A program made the position numbers and the translations under genes. A DNA stretch of 64,000 nt from Herbihabitans rhizosphaerae (lineage in GTDB: Bacteria > Actinomycetota > Actinomycetes > Mycobacteriales > Pseudonocardiaceae), in contig NZ_SGWQ01000012.1 of the NCBI RefSeq assembly GCF_004216555.1, forward strand, positions 62,001 through 126,000, read 5' to 3'. Positions 1-7,373 of the stretch are shown here, in pieces. Numbering within the stretch: position 1 is the stretch's first letter; every line of letters begins with the position of its first letter. A model generated the notes under the pieces. That model searched no databases. It was not told the origin of the DNA and was given only the letters and a program-made list of their open reading frames with translations.

Positions 1-338
1 ACGGCGGCGGCCGCCGCGGTGCCGGCGAGCCTGGTCCGCAGCGCGGGGATCAGCACGGTGGCCGCTCCCAGGGCGATCAGCAGCATCGTGACGATCGCCA
101 GGGGCTGCACGTCCGGCCTCGGTGGCGCGTCGAGGTCGCGGTCCTCGGGGAGCAACTCCTTGGGCAGATCCCGCACGATGTCCGGCTCGCCGCCCGTGGC
201 CATGTCCAGGCCGGTGTAGGTGGCGTGCGCCTCGCCGACGCCGGACACCTCACAGGACACCGACACGAACGGCAGCAGGAACAGCACCAGCGCGAGGAGG
301 AACCCAGCCGGGCTGAGCAGACGGGGCAGCAGCTTCAT
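1..338 (-). CDS. Membrane protein, 3' end cut by window
   Basis: Unrecognised membrane protein whose C-terminus lies outside the window. Reading leftward from ATG at 338 there are 112 codons without a stop. The product begins [10 protein letters not shown], has a first hydrophobic segment at about residues 9-27 that ends near a Cys in 'VSVSCEVSG', a polar acidic and Pro-rich stretch (about residues 45-78), and a second hydrophobic segment at about 80-100. Third codon positions are strongly GC-biased, as in neighbouring real genes, which supports coding. It is divergent from murA with about 100 bp between them. The Cys could be a lipobox but the context is poor, so I would not call it a lipoprotein. 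Function unknown. Confidence 0.65.
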   Translation of the reverse strand, partial: MKLLPRLLSPAGFLLALVLFLLPFVSVSCEVSGVGEAHATYTGLDMATGGEPDIVRDLPKELLPEDRDLDAPPRPDVQPLAIVTMLLIALGAATVLIPALRTRLAGTAAAAA

Positions 339-438
339 CGGCGGACGACCTCCGCTGCGGAGCTTACCGAGCACACAGCGTGCTCGCTGGACTCGCCCGG
401 TCGACCGGCGCAGATGCGTGGCAGGCATGATGGGCCGC

Positions 439-1716
439 GTGACGGAGCACTTTCTGGTTCGTGGGGGCGCACGACTGGTCGGCGAGGTCGAGGTCGTCGG
501 CGCCAAGAACAGCGTGCTCAAGCTGATGGCCGCGGCACTGCTGGCCGAGGGCACCACCACGATCACCAACTGTCCGCAGATCCTCGACGTGCCGCTGATG
601 GCCGACGTGCTGCGCAGCCTCGGCTGCGAGGTGACGCTGGACGGTGACACCGCCACGATCACCACGCCGGCCGAGCTGAACCACCGGGCCGACTCGCCGT
701 CGATGGGCAAGCTGCGCGCCTCGGTGTGCGTGCTCGGGCCGCTGGTCGGCCGGTGCAAGCGCGCGGTCGTCGCGCTGCCCGGCGGTGACGCGATCGGCTC
801 GCGCCCGCTGGACATGCACCAGAACGGGCTGCGCCAGCTCGGCGCGCACTCCGAGATCGAGCACGGCTGTGTGGTGGCCGAGGCAGAGGGCCTGCACGGC
901 GCGCAGATCTGGCTGGACTTCCCGAGCGTCGGCGCGACCGAGAACATCCTGATGGCTGCCGTGCTGGCGCCCGGCACCACGGTGATCGACAACGCCGCGC
1001 GCGAGCCGGAGATCGTCAACCTGTGCACGATGCTGACCGAGATGGGCGCGCGCGTCGAGGGCGCCGGCACGTCCACCCTGACCGTGGAAGGCGTCGAGCG
1101 GCTTCGCCCGACCGAGCACCGGGTGATCGGCGACCGGATCGTGGGTGCGACCTGGGCGTTCGCCGCGGCGATGACCATGGGCGACGTGACCGTTCGTGGG
1201 GTGAACCCGCATCACCTCGACCTCGTGCTGGAGAAGCTGCGGGCCGCGGGCGCGGAGATCACGACCCTCGACGACGGCGACGGTTTCCGTGTGGTGCAAG
1301 ACGAGCGGCCGCGCGCGGTGGACTTCGTGACGCTGCCGTACCCGGGGTTCGCGACCGACCTGCAGCCGTTCGCGATCGCGCTGACCTCGATCGCCGAGGG
1401 CACGTCGATGATCACGGAGAACCTGTTCGAGGCGCGGTTCCGGTTCATCGAGGAGATGGTGCGGCTCGGCGCGGACGCGCGCACCGACGGCCACCACGCG
1501 GTGGTGCGCGGGGTGGAGCGGCTGTCCAGCGCGCCGGTGTGGGCCTCGGACATCCGCGCCGGGGTCGGCCTGGTGCTGGCCGGTCTGCGCGCGGATGGCG
1601 TGACCGAGGTGTGGGACGTGTTCCACATCGATCGCGGCTACCCGATGTTCGTGGAGAACATGCAGAAGCTGGGCGCCGACGTCCGCCGCGTGGACGACGA
1701 GCCCGACCGCGCCTGA
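439..1716 (+). CDS. murA: UDP-N-acetylglucosamine 1-carboxyvinyltransferase
   Basis: MurA transfers enolpyruvate from PEP to UDP-GlcNAc, the first committed step of cytoplasmic peptidoglycan precursor synthesis. The 425-residue product has the EPSP-synthase fold hallmarks: the N-terminal GAKNSVLK substrate segment, the catalytic-loop motif GGDAIGSRP, and the C-terminal segment with DRGY. The loop residue that is Cys115 in E. coli is Asp here (Asp117 from this start), the same change seen in mycobacterial MurA, which is linked to natural fosfomycin insensitivity. I chose GTG 439 because it gives the family length and N-terminus and puts Asp at 117; a box CATGAT sits 7 nt upstream, compatible with a leaderless mRNA. 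ATG 427 or 430 are alternatives. Confidence 0.96.
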   Translation: MTEHFLVRGGARLVGEVEVVGAKNSVLKLMAAALLAEGTTTITNCPQILDVPLMADVLRSLGCEVTLDGDTATITTPAELNHRADSPSMGKLRASVCVLGPLVGRCKRAVVALPGGDAIGSRPLDMHQNGLRQLGAHSEIEHGCVVAEAEGLHGAQIWLDFPSVGATENILMAAVLAPGTTVIDNAAREPEIVNLCTMLTEMGARVEGAGTSTLTVEGVERLRPTEHRVIGDRIVGATWAFAAAMTMGDVTVRGVNPHHLDLVLEKLRAAGAEITTLDDGDGFRVVQDERPRAVDFVTLPYPGFATDLQPFAIALTSIAEGTSMITENLFEARFRFIEEMVRLGADARTDGHHAVVRGVERLSSAPVWASDIRAGVGLVLAGLRADGVTEVWDVFHIDRGYPMFVENMQKLGADVRRVDDEPDRA

Positions 1717-1727
1717 TCGCCGCCCCG

Positions 1728-1752
1728 TTTGTAGGTCTTCAAGACCCACAAA
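1728..1752. promoter_or_regulatory. 25-bp near-perfect palindrome between murA and ggt
   Basis: TTTGTaGGTCTTcAAGACCcACAAA reads the same on both strands except at one symmetric pair and the centre. It starts 11 nt after the murA stop and ends about 110 nt before ggt. It could be a small terminator for murA (no T-run follows) or an operator for a dimeric regulator of ggt. The symmetry is seen directly; either role is inference. Confidence 0.45.
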
Positions 1753-1862
1753 CCCCGGTCCGAGATGTCCGCAACGATGGCAAACCCGACCGTGCGTAGG
1801 GGCTAGCCAGCAGGCGGCGCGGCGAGTAGAACAGGGTTCCTTGTGTACTCCTGGAGGCCGCC

Positions 1863-3653
1863 ATGCGACGACGTCGCGCTCTCGCCGTAGCCACCGCCGC
1901 GCTGGCTGGAACCCTTGTGGCACAACCGATCGCGGTTGCCGAGCCGGCGTCGTCGCTGGACAAGCGGCCGGTCGCGATCGGCGTGGGCGGTGCGGTCGTG
2001 TCCGACACCGTGGAGTCGACAAAGGCCGGTCTGGACGTGCTGCGCGCGGGCGGGACGGCGGCCGACGCGGCGGTGGCGGTGGCCGCGACGCTGGGTGTCA
2101 CGGACCCGTTCATGGCCGGTCTCGGCGGCGGCGGGTACTTCGTGCACTACGACGCGCGCACCGGCCGCGTGTCCACGATCGACGGGCGGGAGACCACCCC
2201 GGCGGCCGGCGGCGAGCGGATGTTCCTCGACCCGGCGACCGGTCAGCCGTACCCGTTCGCGCGGGCCGTCACAAGCGGGCTTTCCGTTGGCACGCCGGGA
2301 ATGCTGGCCACCTGGGAGCGCGCGCTGAAACGCTGGGGCACGTTCGACCTCGGCCGCACGCTGCGTCCGGCGATCGAGGTGGCGGACCGGGGCTGGCCGG
2401 TCACCGAGCAACTGCGCGAGGAGATCGAGGCGAACGCGGACCGGTTCCGCCAGTTCACCTCGTCGGCAGAGCTGTTCCTGCCCGGGGGAGCGCCGCCCGC
2501 CGTCGGCTCGCTCATGCGCAACCCGGACCTGGCTGACACCTACCGGAAGATCGCGCGGGACGGCACCCGGGCGTTCTACGACGGCGCGATCGGCGCCGAC
2601 GTGGCCGCCGCCGCGCAGCGCCCGCCGCTCGCGCCGGGCGCCACGATCGACCCGCCGGCCGGCCTGCTCACCGCGGATGACCTGGCCGAGTACCGCACGA
2701 TCGACCGCGAGCCGACGCACATGCGCTACCGGGGGCTGGACGTTTACGGCATGGCGCCGTCCTCCAGCGGCGGCATCACGGTCGGCGAGGCGCTGAACAT
2801 CCTGGAGACCAGCCGACTGTCCACAATGGACAGGACGCAGGCGCTGCACCGGTACCTGGAGGCGAGCAAGCTGGCCTTCGCCGACCGCAACCGGTACATC
2901 GGCGACCCCGCCTACGTGGACGTTCCGCAGCGCACCCTGCTGTCCGACCGGTTCGCGCGCGGCCGCGCCTGCCTGATCGACCCGGCCACCGTGCTGACCG
3001 CGCCGGCCGCACCAGGCGACGTGCGCAGGCCCGATTCGTGCGAGCCGGGCCGCGTGGAGGCGAGTGCCGATACGGCCGCGCACACCAACCACTTCGTGGT
3101 GTCCGACGCGCGCGGCAACGTGGTGTCGTACACGAACACGATCGAACAGGTCGGCGGCAGTGGAATCGTTGTGCCGCAACGGGGTTTCCTGCTCAACAAC
3201 GAGCTGACCGACTTCAACTTCGCGCCCACGCAGGGCGACGCGCCGGACCCGAACCTGCCGGCCGCCGGCAAGCGCCCGCGGTCCAGCATGTCGCCGACGA
3301 TCGTGCTGCGGCACGGCCGGCCGTTCCTCGCGCTCGGCTCGCCGGGCGGCTCGACGATCATCACGACCGTGCTGCAGGTGCTGCTGAACCGGATCGACTT
3401 CGGCATGCGGCTGCCCCAGGCGGTGAGTTCGCCGCGAGCCTCGCAGCGCAACGCGGCGACGACCACCGCCGAACCGGCCTTCGTCAACTCGCCGGAGGGC
3501 AAGGCGCTCGCCGCGATCGGCCACAAGTACACCGAGCAGGCCGAGATTGGGACGACGGCGGCGCTGGAGTTCCTGGGCGGCGGGCTGGTGCTCGCGGTCG
3601 GCGAACCGTCACGCCGGGGTGGCACCTCGGCCGGCGTCGTGCACGGATGGTGA
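1863..3653 (+). CDS. ggt: Gamma-glutamyltransferase, secreted
   Basis: A 596-residue member of the N-terminal nucleophile gamma-glutamyltranspeptidase family, which hydrolyses or transfers the gamma-glutamyl group of glutathione-like substrates. The precursor self-cleaves before a Thr; here the motif is H-T-N-H with Thr408 as the predicted nucleophile, where Asn replaces the more usual second Thr. Other family marks are LGGGGYF near residue 97, NNELTDF after the cleavage site, SSMSPTI, and GSPGGSTI. An N-terminal Arg-rich stretch plus an Ala-rich hydrophobic segment (residues 1-26) is a signal peptide, so it acts outside the cell. A good GGAGG (1853-1857) sits 5 nt before ATG. Length matches secreted actinobacterial homologues. 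No neighbour indicates a specific substrate. Confidence 0.95.
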   Translation: MRRRRALAVATAALAGTLVAQPIAVAEPASSLDKRPVAIGVGGAVVSDTVESTKAGLDVLRAGGTAADAAVAVAATLGVTDPFMAGLGGGGYFVHYDARTGRVSTIDGRETTPAAGGERMFLDPATGQPYPFARAVTSGLSVGTPGMLATWERALKRWGTFDLGRTLRPAIEVADRGWPVTEQLREEIEANADRFRQFTSSAELFLPGGAPPAVGSLMRNPDLADTYRKIARDGTRAFYDGAIGADVAAAAQRPPLAPGATIDPPAGLLTADDLAEYRTIDREPTHMRYRGLDVYGMAPSSSGGITVGEALNILETSRLSTMDRTQALHRYLEASKLAFADRNRYIGDPAYVDVPQRTLLSDRFARGRACLIDPATVLTAPAAPGDVRRPDSCEPGRVEASADTAAHTNHFVVSDARGNVVSYTNTIEQVGGSGIVVPQRGFLLNNELTDFNFAPTQGDAPDPNLPAAGKRPRSSMSPTIVLRHGRPFLALGSPGGSTIITTVLQVLLNRIDFGMRLPQAVSSPRASQRNAATTTAEPAFVNSPEGKALAAIGHKYTEQAEIGTTAALEFLGGGLVLAVGEPSRRGGTSAGVVHGW

Positions 3654-3671
3654 TTACCGGTAAACGGTAAG

Positions 3672-3693
3672 GACATGCGTTGCTATGCATGTC
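3672..3693 (+). terminator. Hairpin after ggt
   Basis: GACATGC, an 8-nt loop, then GCATGTC, beginning 18 nt after the ggt stop and followed by TTGCCCG. The stem is only 7 bp with no T-run, so this is a weak terminator candidate. Confidence 0.35.
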
Positions 3694-3832
3694 TTGCCCG
3701 TCACGGATAGCTTCCGGATGATGACGAATTGAGCGGTCGCGCTGGACCGCCACCGGTGTGAACCCCTGCAGCCACACCGTTTCACACCCGGCTGCCGTTC
3801 CCGCGCGCGTTCACGTACGCGAGGGAGCAAGA

Positions 3833-5059
3833 ATGCAACGACGACACAGAACCCTGCCTGTGCTCGTGGCACTCGGCCTGGGTGCGGCAGCGCTCGCACT
3901 GGTGCCTACCGCCGCCGCCGAAGCGGGTGGCGCGCCGGCGCTGTTCACCGGTGACGCCGTGGCCGCGCGGGCGGCCGACGGCCTGCGGTCCACGCCGTAC
4001 AACGCCGAGGTCCGGGTCAAACAAGCCAACCCCGACGTGGTCGCGGAGTCGACCGAGGAGATCGCGATCGATCTCGGTGGGCGCACCGTGCACGCGGTTC
4101 GGGACGGCGCCCGCCGCACCGAAGTGGGCAACACGCTGTGGACCGGCCAGATCCGCGAGACCGCCAAGGCACGCGGTGCGGGTGCCGAAGTCGCCACCGA
4201 CGAGAACAACTCCGTGACGCTGGTGCGCTCGGACGCCGGTGTCACCGGGTCGGTGCGCCTGGACGGCAAGCTGTACAAGATCCGTCCGGTGTCCGGTGGG
4301 CACGCGGTGATCGCCGTCGACGAGACGAAGATGCCTCGCGACCACGCGCCGATCGCGCTGCCGAAGATCGACATGCCGGCGGCCGAGGCGGCGCCGGCCG
4401 CGAACACCGTGATCCGCGTCCAGGTCGTGGCCACCAACGAGGCCGTGTCGGCATACGGCGGCGACATGCGCGCGCTGACCGATCTGGCCGTCGCCGAGAC
4501 GAACAAGGGCTACACCAACTCCGGTGTCGGGATCACGCTCGAGCTGGCCAGCTACTCCACGGTCAACTACAACGAGCAGGGATTCTCCACCGACCTGAGC
4601 CGGTTCCGCGGCACCAGCGACGGGCAGATGGACGGCATTCACGCCATCCGCGACCAGACGCGCGCCGACGTGGGCGTGCTGATCATCAATGACAGCTCGT
4701 ACTGCGGGCTCGCCTCCGGCATCGGCTCCAGCGCCTCGACCGCGTTCGCCGCGGTGTACTGGGACTGCGCCACCGGCTACTACAGCTTCGGGCACGAGAT
4801 CGGGCACCTGCAGTCGGCCCGGCACGACCCGGCCACCGACGGGTCCAACACCCCGTACGCCTACGGGCACGGATACCGGTACGGCACCTCGTGGCGCACG
4901 ATCATGGCGTACAACTGCTCGCCGAGCTGCCCGCGACTGAACTACTGGTCCAACCCGCGAGTGAACTACCAGGGTGTGCCGATGGGTACCACCACGCGCA
5001 GCGACAACGCCCGCGTGCTGGAGAACACCAAGGCCACCGTGGCCGGCTTCCGGAGTTGA
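3833..5059 (+). CDS. Secreted zinc metalloprotease, M72 (peptidyl-Asp) type
   Basis: A 408-residue secreted metzincin-like protease. The signal peptide spans about residues 1-31, ending in an AAA-type site. A roughly 170-residue propeptide-like region follows. The catalytic motif HEIGHLQSARHD (about residues 319-330) gives the HExxHxxxxxH zinc ligands. The C-terminal part carries the 'WRTIMAYN...C' Met-turn and the 'NARVLENT..TVAGFR' ending typical of peptidyl-Asp metalloendopeptidase relatives (MEROPS M72). The Gly usual at position 8 of the zinc motif is Ser here. Start ATG 3833 has a GAGGGAG ribosome site 8 nt upstream; a longer in-frame extension to 3758 has no signal peptide at its N-terminus. 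Substrate unknown. Confidence 0.85.
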   Translation: MQRRHRTLPVLVALGLGAAALALVPTAAAEAGGAPALFTGDAVAARAADGLRSTPYNAEVRVKQANPDVVAESTEEIAIDLGGRTVHAVRDGARRTEVGNTLWTGQIRETAKARGAGAEVATDENNSVTLVRSDAGVTGSVRLDGKLYKIRPVSGGHAVIAVDETKMPRDHAPIALPKIDMPAAEAAPAANTVIRVQVVATNEAVSAYGGDMRALTDLAVAETNKGYTNSGVGITLELASYSTVNYNEQGFSTDLSRFRGTSDGQMDGIHAIRDQTRADVGVLIINDSSYCGLASGIGSSASTAFAAVYWDCATGYYSFGHEIGHLQSARHDPATDGSNTPYAYGHGYRYGTSWRTIMAYNCSPSCPRLNYWSNPRVNYQGVPMGTTTRSDNARVLENTKATVAGFRS

Positions 5060-5066
5060 CCGGGAG

Positions 5067-5104
5067 GCGAGCGGCCGTCCGGCGCGCCCCGTACGGCCGC
5101 TCGC
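5067..5104. terminator. Shared terminator between convergent genes
   Basis: Perfect 12-bp stem GCGAGCGGCCGT / ACGGCCGCTCGC with a 14-nt loop, placed between the protease stop (5059) and the MFS stop (5107). Symmetric, so it can serve both convergent genes. Confidence 0.75.
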
Positions 5105-5106
5105 TC

Positions 5107-6474
5107 TTACTTCGCGCGCAACCTGGTGGCCAGCAGCACGGTCACCACTCCGGTCGCGACACCGGCGACCAGCAGCGCGTGCCGCAGCCCGTCGGTGAAT
5201 GTCGGCTGGGCGGCGACCACCGCGCCGAGTACCGCGACACCGACGGCGGTGCCGGTCTGACGGGTCGCGTTCACCGTGCTGGCCGCCATGCCGGAGCTGT
5301 GTCTGGGTACCGCGTGCAGCGCCATCGTGTTGGTCGGCACGCCGCCGGTGCTCAGGCCGAACCCGATGATCACGAACAGCACGGCGATCACCGGGTACGG
5401 CGTGGTCGGCGTGAGGACGAGCATGCCGAGCAGCGCCACAGTGATCAGTGTGTAGCCGGCCACCAGCGGGAGCCGGCCGCCGAACCGGCTGACCAGCCGG
5501 CCGGCGAGCAGCCCGGCCGTGGTGTTGGCCAGTACGTACGGCAGGAACTGCAGCGCCGCCTCGGTCGGCGTGGCGCCGCGCACCGACTGCAGGTAGATCG
5601 ACAGCAGGAAGAAGCTGCCGAACGTGCCGAATCCCATGACGAACGCGGCCAGGTTGACCAGGCCGAACTCGGGCCGGGCGAACAGCCTGATCGGCAGCAT
5701 CGGGCGTTGCTGGCGCAGCTCGATGAGGATGAACGCGACGAACAGCACGGCCGCGAGCCCGAGTGCCGCGAGCACCGGCGGCTCGGTCCAGCCGCGGTGA
5801 CCGCCGTCGATGATCCCGTAGGTGAGCGCGCCGATCCAGCCGATCGCGAGCAGTTGCCCGACCACGTCCGGCGAGGCGTGCTCCGGGTCGGCCGATTCGC
5901 GCAGCCGGCGCAGGCCGACGACCACCGTCAGCATGCCGAGCGGGACGTTCAGGTAGAACACGCTGCGCCAGCCGAACGCCTCGGTCAGCGGGCCGCCGAT
6001 CAGCGGACCGAGCACGAACGCCGATGAGGCCACGCTGGACCACAGTCCGATGATCCTGGCCCGCCGCGCCGGTTCCGGAAACGCTTGTGCGATAAGGGAC
6101 ATCGCGCCCGGCGTGAGCACCGACGCGGCCGCGCCCTGCACCACGCGCGCGGCGATCAGCCAGTCCGCGCTGTCGGCCAGCGCGCACGCGAGCGAGGCGA
6201 CGGTGAAGCCGGCGACGCCGATCAGGAAGACCGCCTTGCGGCCGAACCGGTCGGCCAGCGAGCCGCCGGTGAGCATGAACGCGGCGAGCGCCACGATGTA
6301 GCCGTCCACGATCCACTGCAGTTGGGCGAGCGAGGTGGTCAGGTCGGACTGGATCGTGGGCAGGGCGATGTTCACGATGCTCACGTCCAGCAGCGACATG
6401 AACGTGCCGAGGAACAGTGGCGCGAGGAACCAGCCCGTGCCGGCTTTATGGGGAACCGTTGTCGATAGGGTCAC
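5107..6474 (-). CDS. MFS drug exporter, DHA2 (14-helix) type
   Basis: A 455-residue major facilitator of the EmrB/QacA branch, an inner-membrane proton-drug antiporter family. Visible marks are the motif-A-like GGSLADRFGRKAVF between helices 2 and 3, the motif C-like 'GPLIGGPLTEAFGWRSVF', the early 'SLLDVSIVNIALP' (motif D1) and 12-14 hydrophobic segments. It follows the MerR gene on the same strand. GTG 6474 is chosen: a SoxR-box-like palindrome with TTGACC on one side and CACGCT 19 bp later puts a transcript start at or next to this GTG. A TTG at 6495 would start inside the operator. Expected regulation: induction of the exporter by the adjacent MerR protein. Drug specificity cannot be read from sequence. 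Confidence 0.9.
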   Translation of the reverse strand: MTLSTTVPHKAGTGWFLAPLFLGTFMSLLDVSIVNIALPTIQSDLTTSLAQLQWIVDGYIVALAAFMLTGGSLADRFGRKAVFLIGVAGFTVASLACALADSADWLIAARVVQGAAASVLTPGAMSLIAQAFPEPARRARIIGLWSSVASSAFVLGPLIGGPLTEAFGWRSVFYLNVPLGMLTVVVGLRRLRESADPEHASPDVVGQLLAIGWIGALTYGIIDGGHRGWTEPPVLAALGLAAVLFVAFILIELRQQRPMLPIRLFARPEFGLVNLAAFVMGFGTFGSFFLLSIYLQSVRGATPTEAALQFLPYVLANTTAGLLAGRLVSRFGGRLPLVAGYTLITVALLGMLVLTPTTPYPVIAVLFVIIGFGLSTGGVPTNTMALHAVPRHSSGMAASTVNATRQTGTAVGVAVLGAVVAAQPTFTDGLRHALLVAGVATGVVTVLLATRLRAK

Positions 6475-6489
6475 CGCGCCAGCGTGCTG

Positions 6490-6507
6490 CCTCAAGTCAA
6501 CTTGAGG
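6490..6507. promoter_or_regulatory. MerR-type operator for the MFS gene
   Basis: CCTCAAGTCAACTTGAGG, an 18-bp near-perfect palindrome overlapping the stop codon of the MerR gene. On the minus strand it lies between TTGACC and CACGCT with a 19-bp spacer, the overlong spacing characteristic of MerR-activated promoters. It is almost identical to the classic SoxR box of enterobacteria. Confidence 0.75.
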
Positions 6508-6931
6508 TCAAGCTGCCGTGGATCTCCTCGGGTGTGATCTTGTTCCCACGCATCCGCTCCTTGATCACCGCGCGCAGGTGCGAGCACTGCGTGGCCGGCT
6601 CGTCCGACGGGCAGATCAGCGCGTGTTCGAGATGCCCCTTGCCGGCCTCGAGCCGGGTGATCTGCTCCTCGATCGCGCGCACCCGGTCGCGCAGCACCGC
6701 ACGCCAGTTCGCGCCGGCGAACACCGCGGCGATGTCGTCCAGGCTCATCAGCCCGCACTCCTGCCACATCTGGATCAGGCCGATGCGGTGCAGTTCGTCG
6801 GGGCTGTACCAGCGGCGGCCGCCACGGCGTTCGGTCGGTGTCACGAGCCCGCGTTCGTCCCAGTAGCGCAGCGTCGACACGGTCAGCCCGAACAATTCGG
6901 CAGCCTTGCCGATGGGCACGAGATCATCCAT
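6497..6931 (-). CDS. MerR-family transcriptional regulator
   Basis: A 144-residue MerR protein: an N-terminal winged helix-turn-helix (about residues 4-72, with TVSTLRYWDERGL and the RRWYSPDEL wing), then a dimerisation helix and a C-terminal effector part containing CPSDEPATQC. The two Cys are 9 residues apart and do not form the four-Cys cluster of SoxR, so iron-sulfur redox sensing is unlikely despite the SoxR-like operators. MerR proteins bend overlong-spacer promoters into an active form. The gene is first in a two-gene unit with the MFS exporter, and a matching palindrome in its own promoter predicts autoregulation. TGAAAT lies 6 nt before ATG 6931, so the transcript may be leaderless. 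Confidence 0.9.
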   Translation of the reverse strand: MDDLVPIGKAAELFGLTVSTLRYWDERGLVTPTERRGGRRWYSPDELHRIGLIQMWQECGLMSLDDIAAVFAGANWRAVLRDRVRAIEEQITRLEAGKGHLEHALICPSDEPATQCSHLRAVIKERMRGNKITPEEIHGSLTSS

Positions 6932-6943
6932 GCACCCATTTCA

Positions 6944-6961
6944 CCTCAACCCGACTTGAGG
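6944..6961. promoter_or_regulatory. MerR-type operator upstream of merR
   Basis: CCTCAACCCGACTTGAGG shares both half-sites with the palindrome at 6490-6507 and lies 12 nt upstream of the merR ATG. It is the probable autoregulation site. Confidence 0.65.
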
Positions 6962-6984
6962 CGCACCACGCCCTGCGCTCGTTT

Positions 6985-7195
6985 GCGGACTTTAGCGGGC
7001 TAAAGTCCGCGCCGAAGCTTACGGAGGGTGAATGTTGCCGCATCGCGCGCACCCGGGTGGTCAGGCCGAAAGTGGTTGCGGCACAACAATTATTGCCTCG
7101 AAATCATGGATGTCACTGATCACGGTGCGCTACATAGACGCGCCGCTTGACAACCGTAGCGGCTTATGCGTGCGTACTTTAGCCCGCAAAAGTCC
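6985..7195. repeat. MITE-like element with ACTTTAG palindromic ends (copy 1)
   Basis: Left end 6985-7010 is a perfect hairpin: 11-bp arms GCGGACTTTAG / CTAAAGTCCGC around CGGG. Right end 7174-7195 is a related imperfect palindrome with the centre reversed (CCCG), so the ends are inverted relative to each other. Inside the right end is GTAGCGGCTT, also found at the same relative place in the copy at 23935-24074. No coding capacity. The remaining 180 bp to meaA (7196-7373) holds no gene I can support. Confidence 0.6.
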
Positions 7196-7373
7196 CTCGG
7201 CCGCGGTGAAGGCCCAGGTCGCCGCGGGGGTACGGGCGTCTTCTGTGGAGTGTTCTGGGGCATCGCCGGGACACCTTCACGGCTGGCAGGCCATATCGTT
7301 GTGAGGAACGGCACCAGCACAACGAGGTTACTCGCCAGTACCCTCCTGTAAAGCCGGATTAACGGAGGTTAAC

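Noticed and set aside
364-2022. Long minus-strand open frame across murA
   Set aside because: It is Arg/His/Gln-rich, has no family features and mirrors murA, whose motifs and codon bias are clear. Similar mirror frames at 1803-3524, 3782-6316, 7359-9623, 21720-23156, 24917-26251, 30318-31859, 38313-40070 and 60491-62149 were rejected for the same reason.
6497-6931. SoxR itself
   Set aside because: Operators match SoxR boxes, but the protein lacks the four-Cys iron-sulfur cluster motif.
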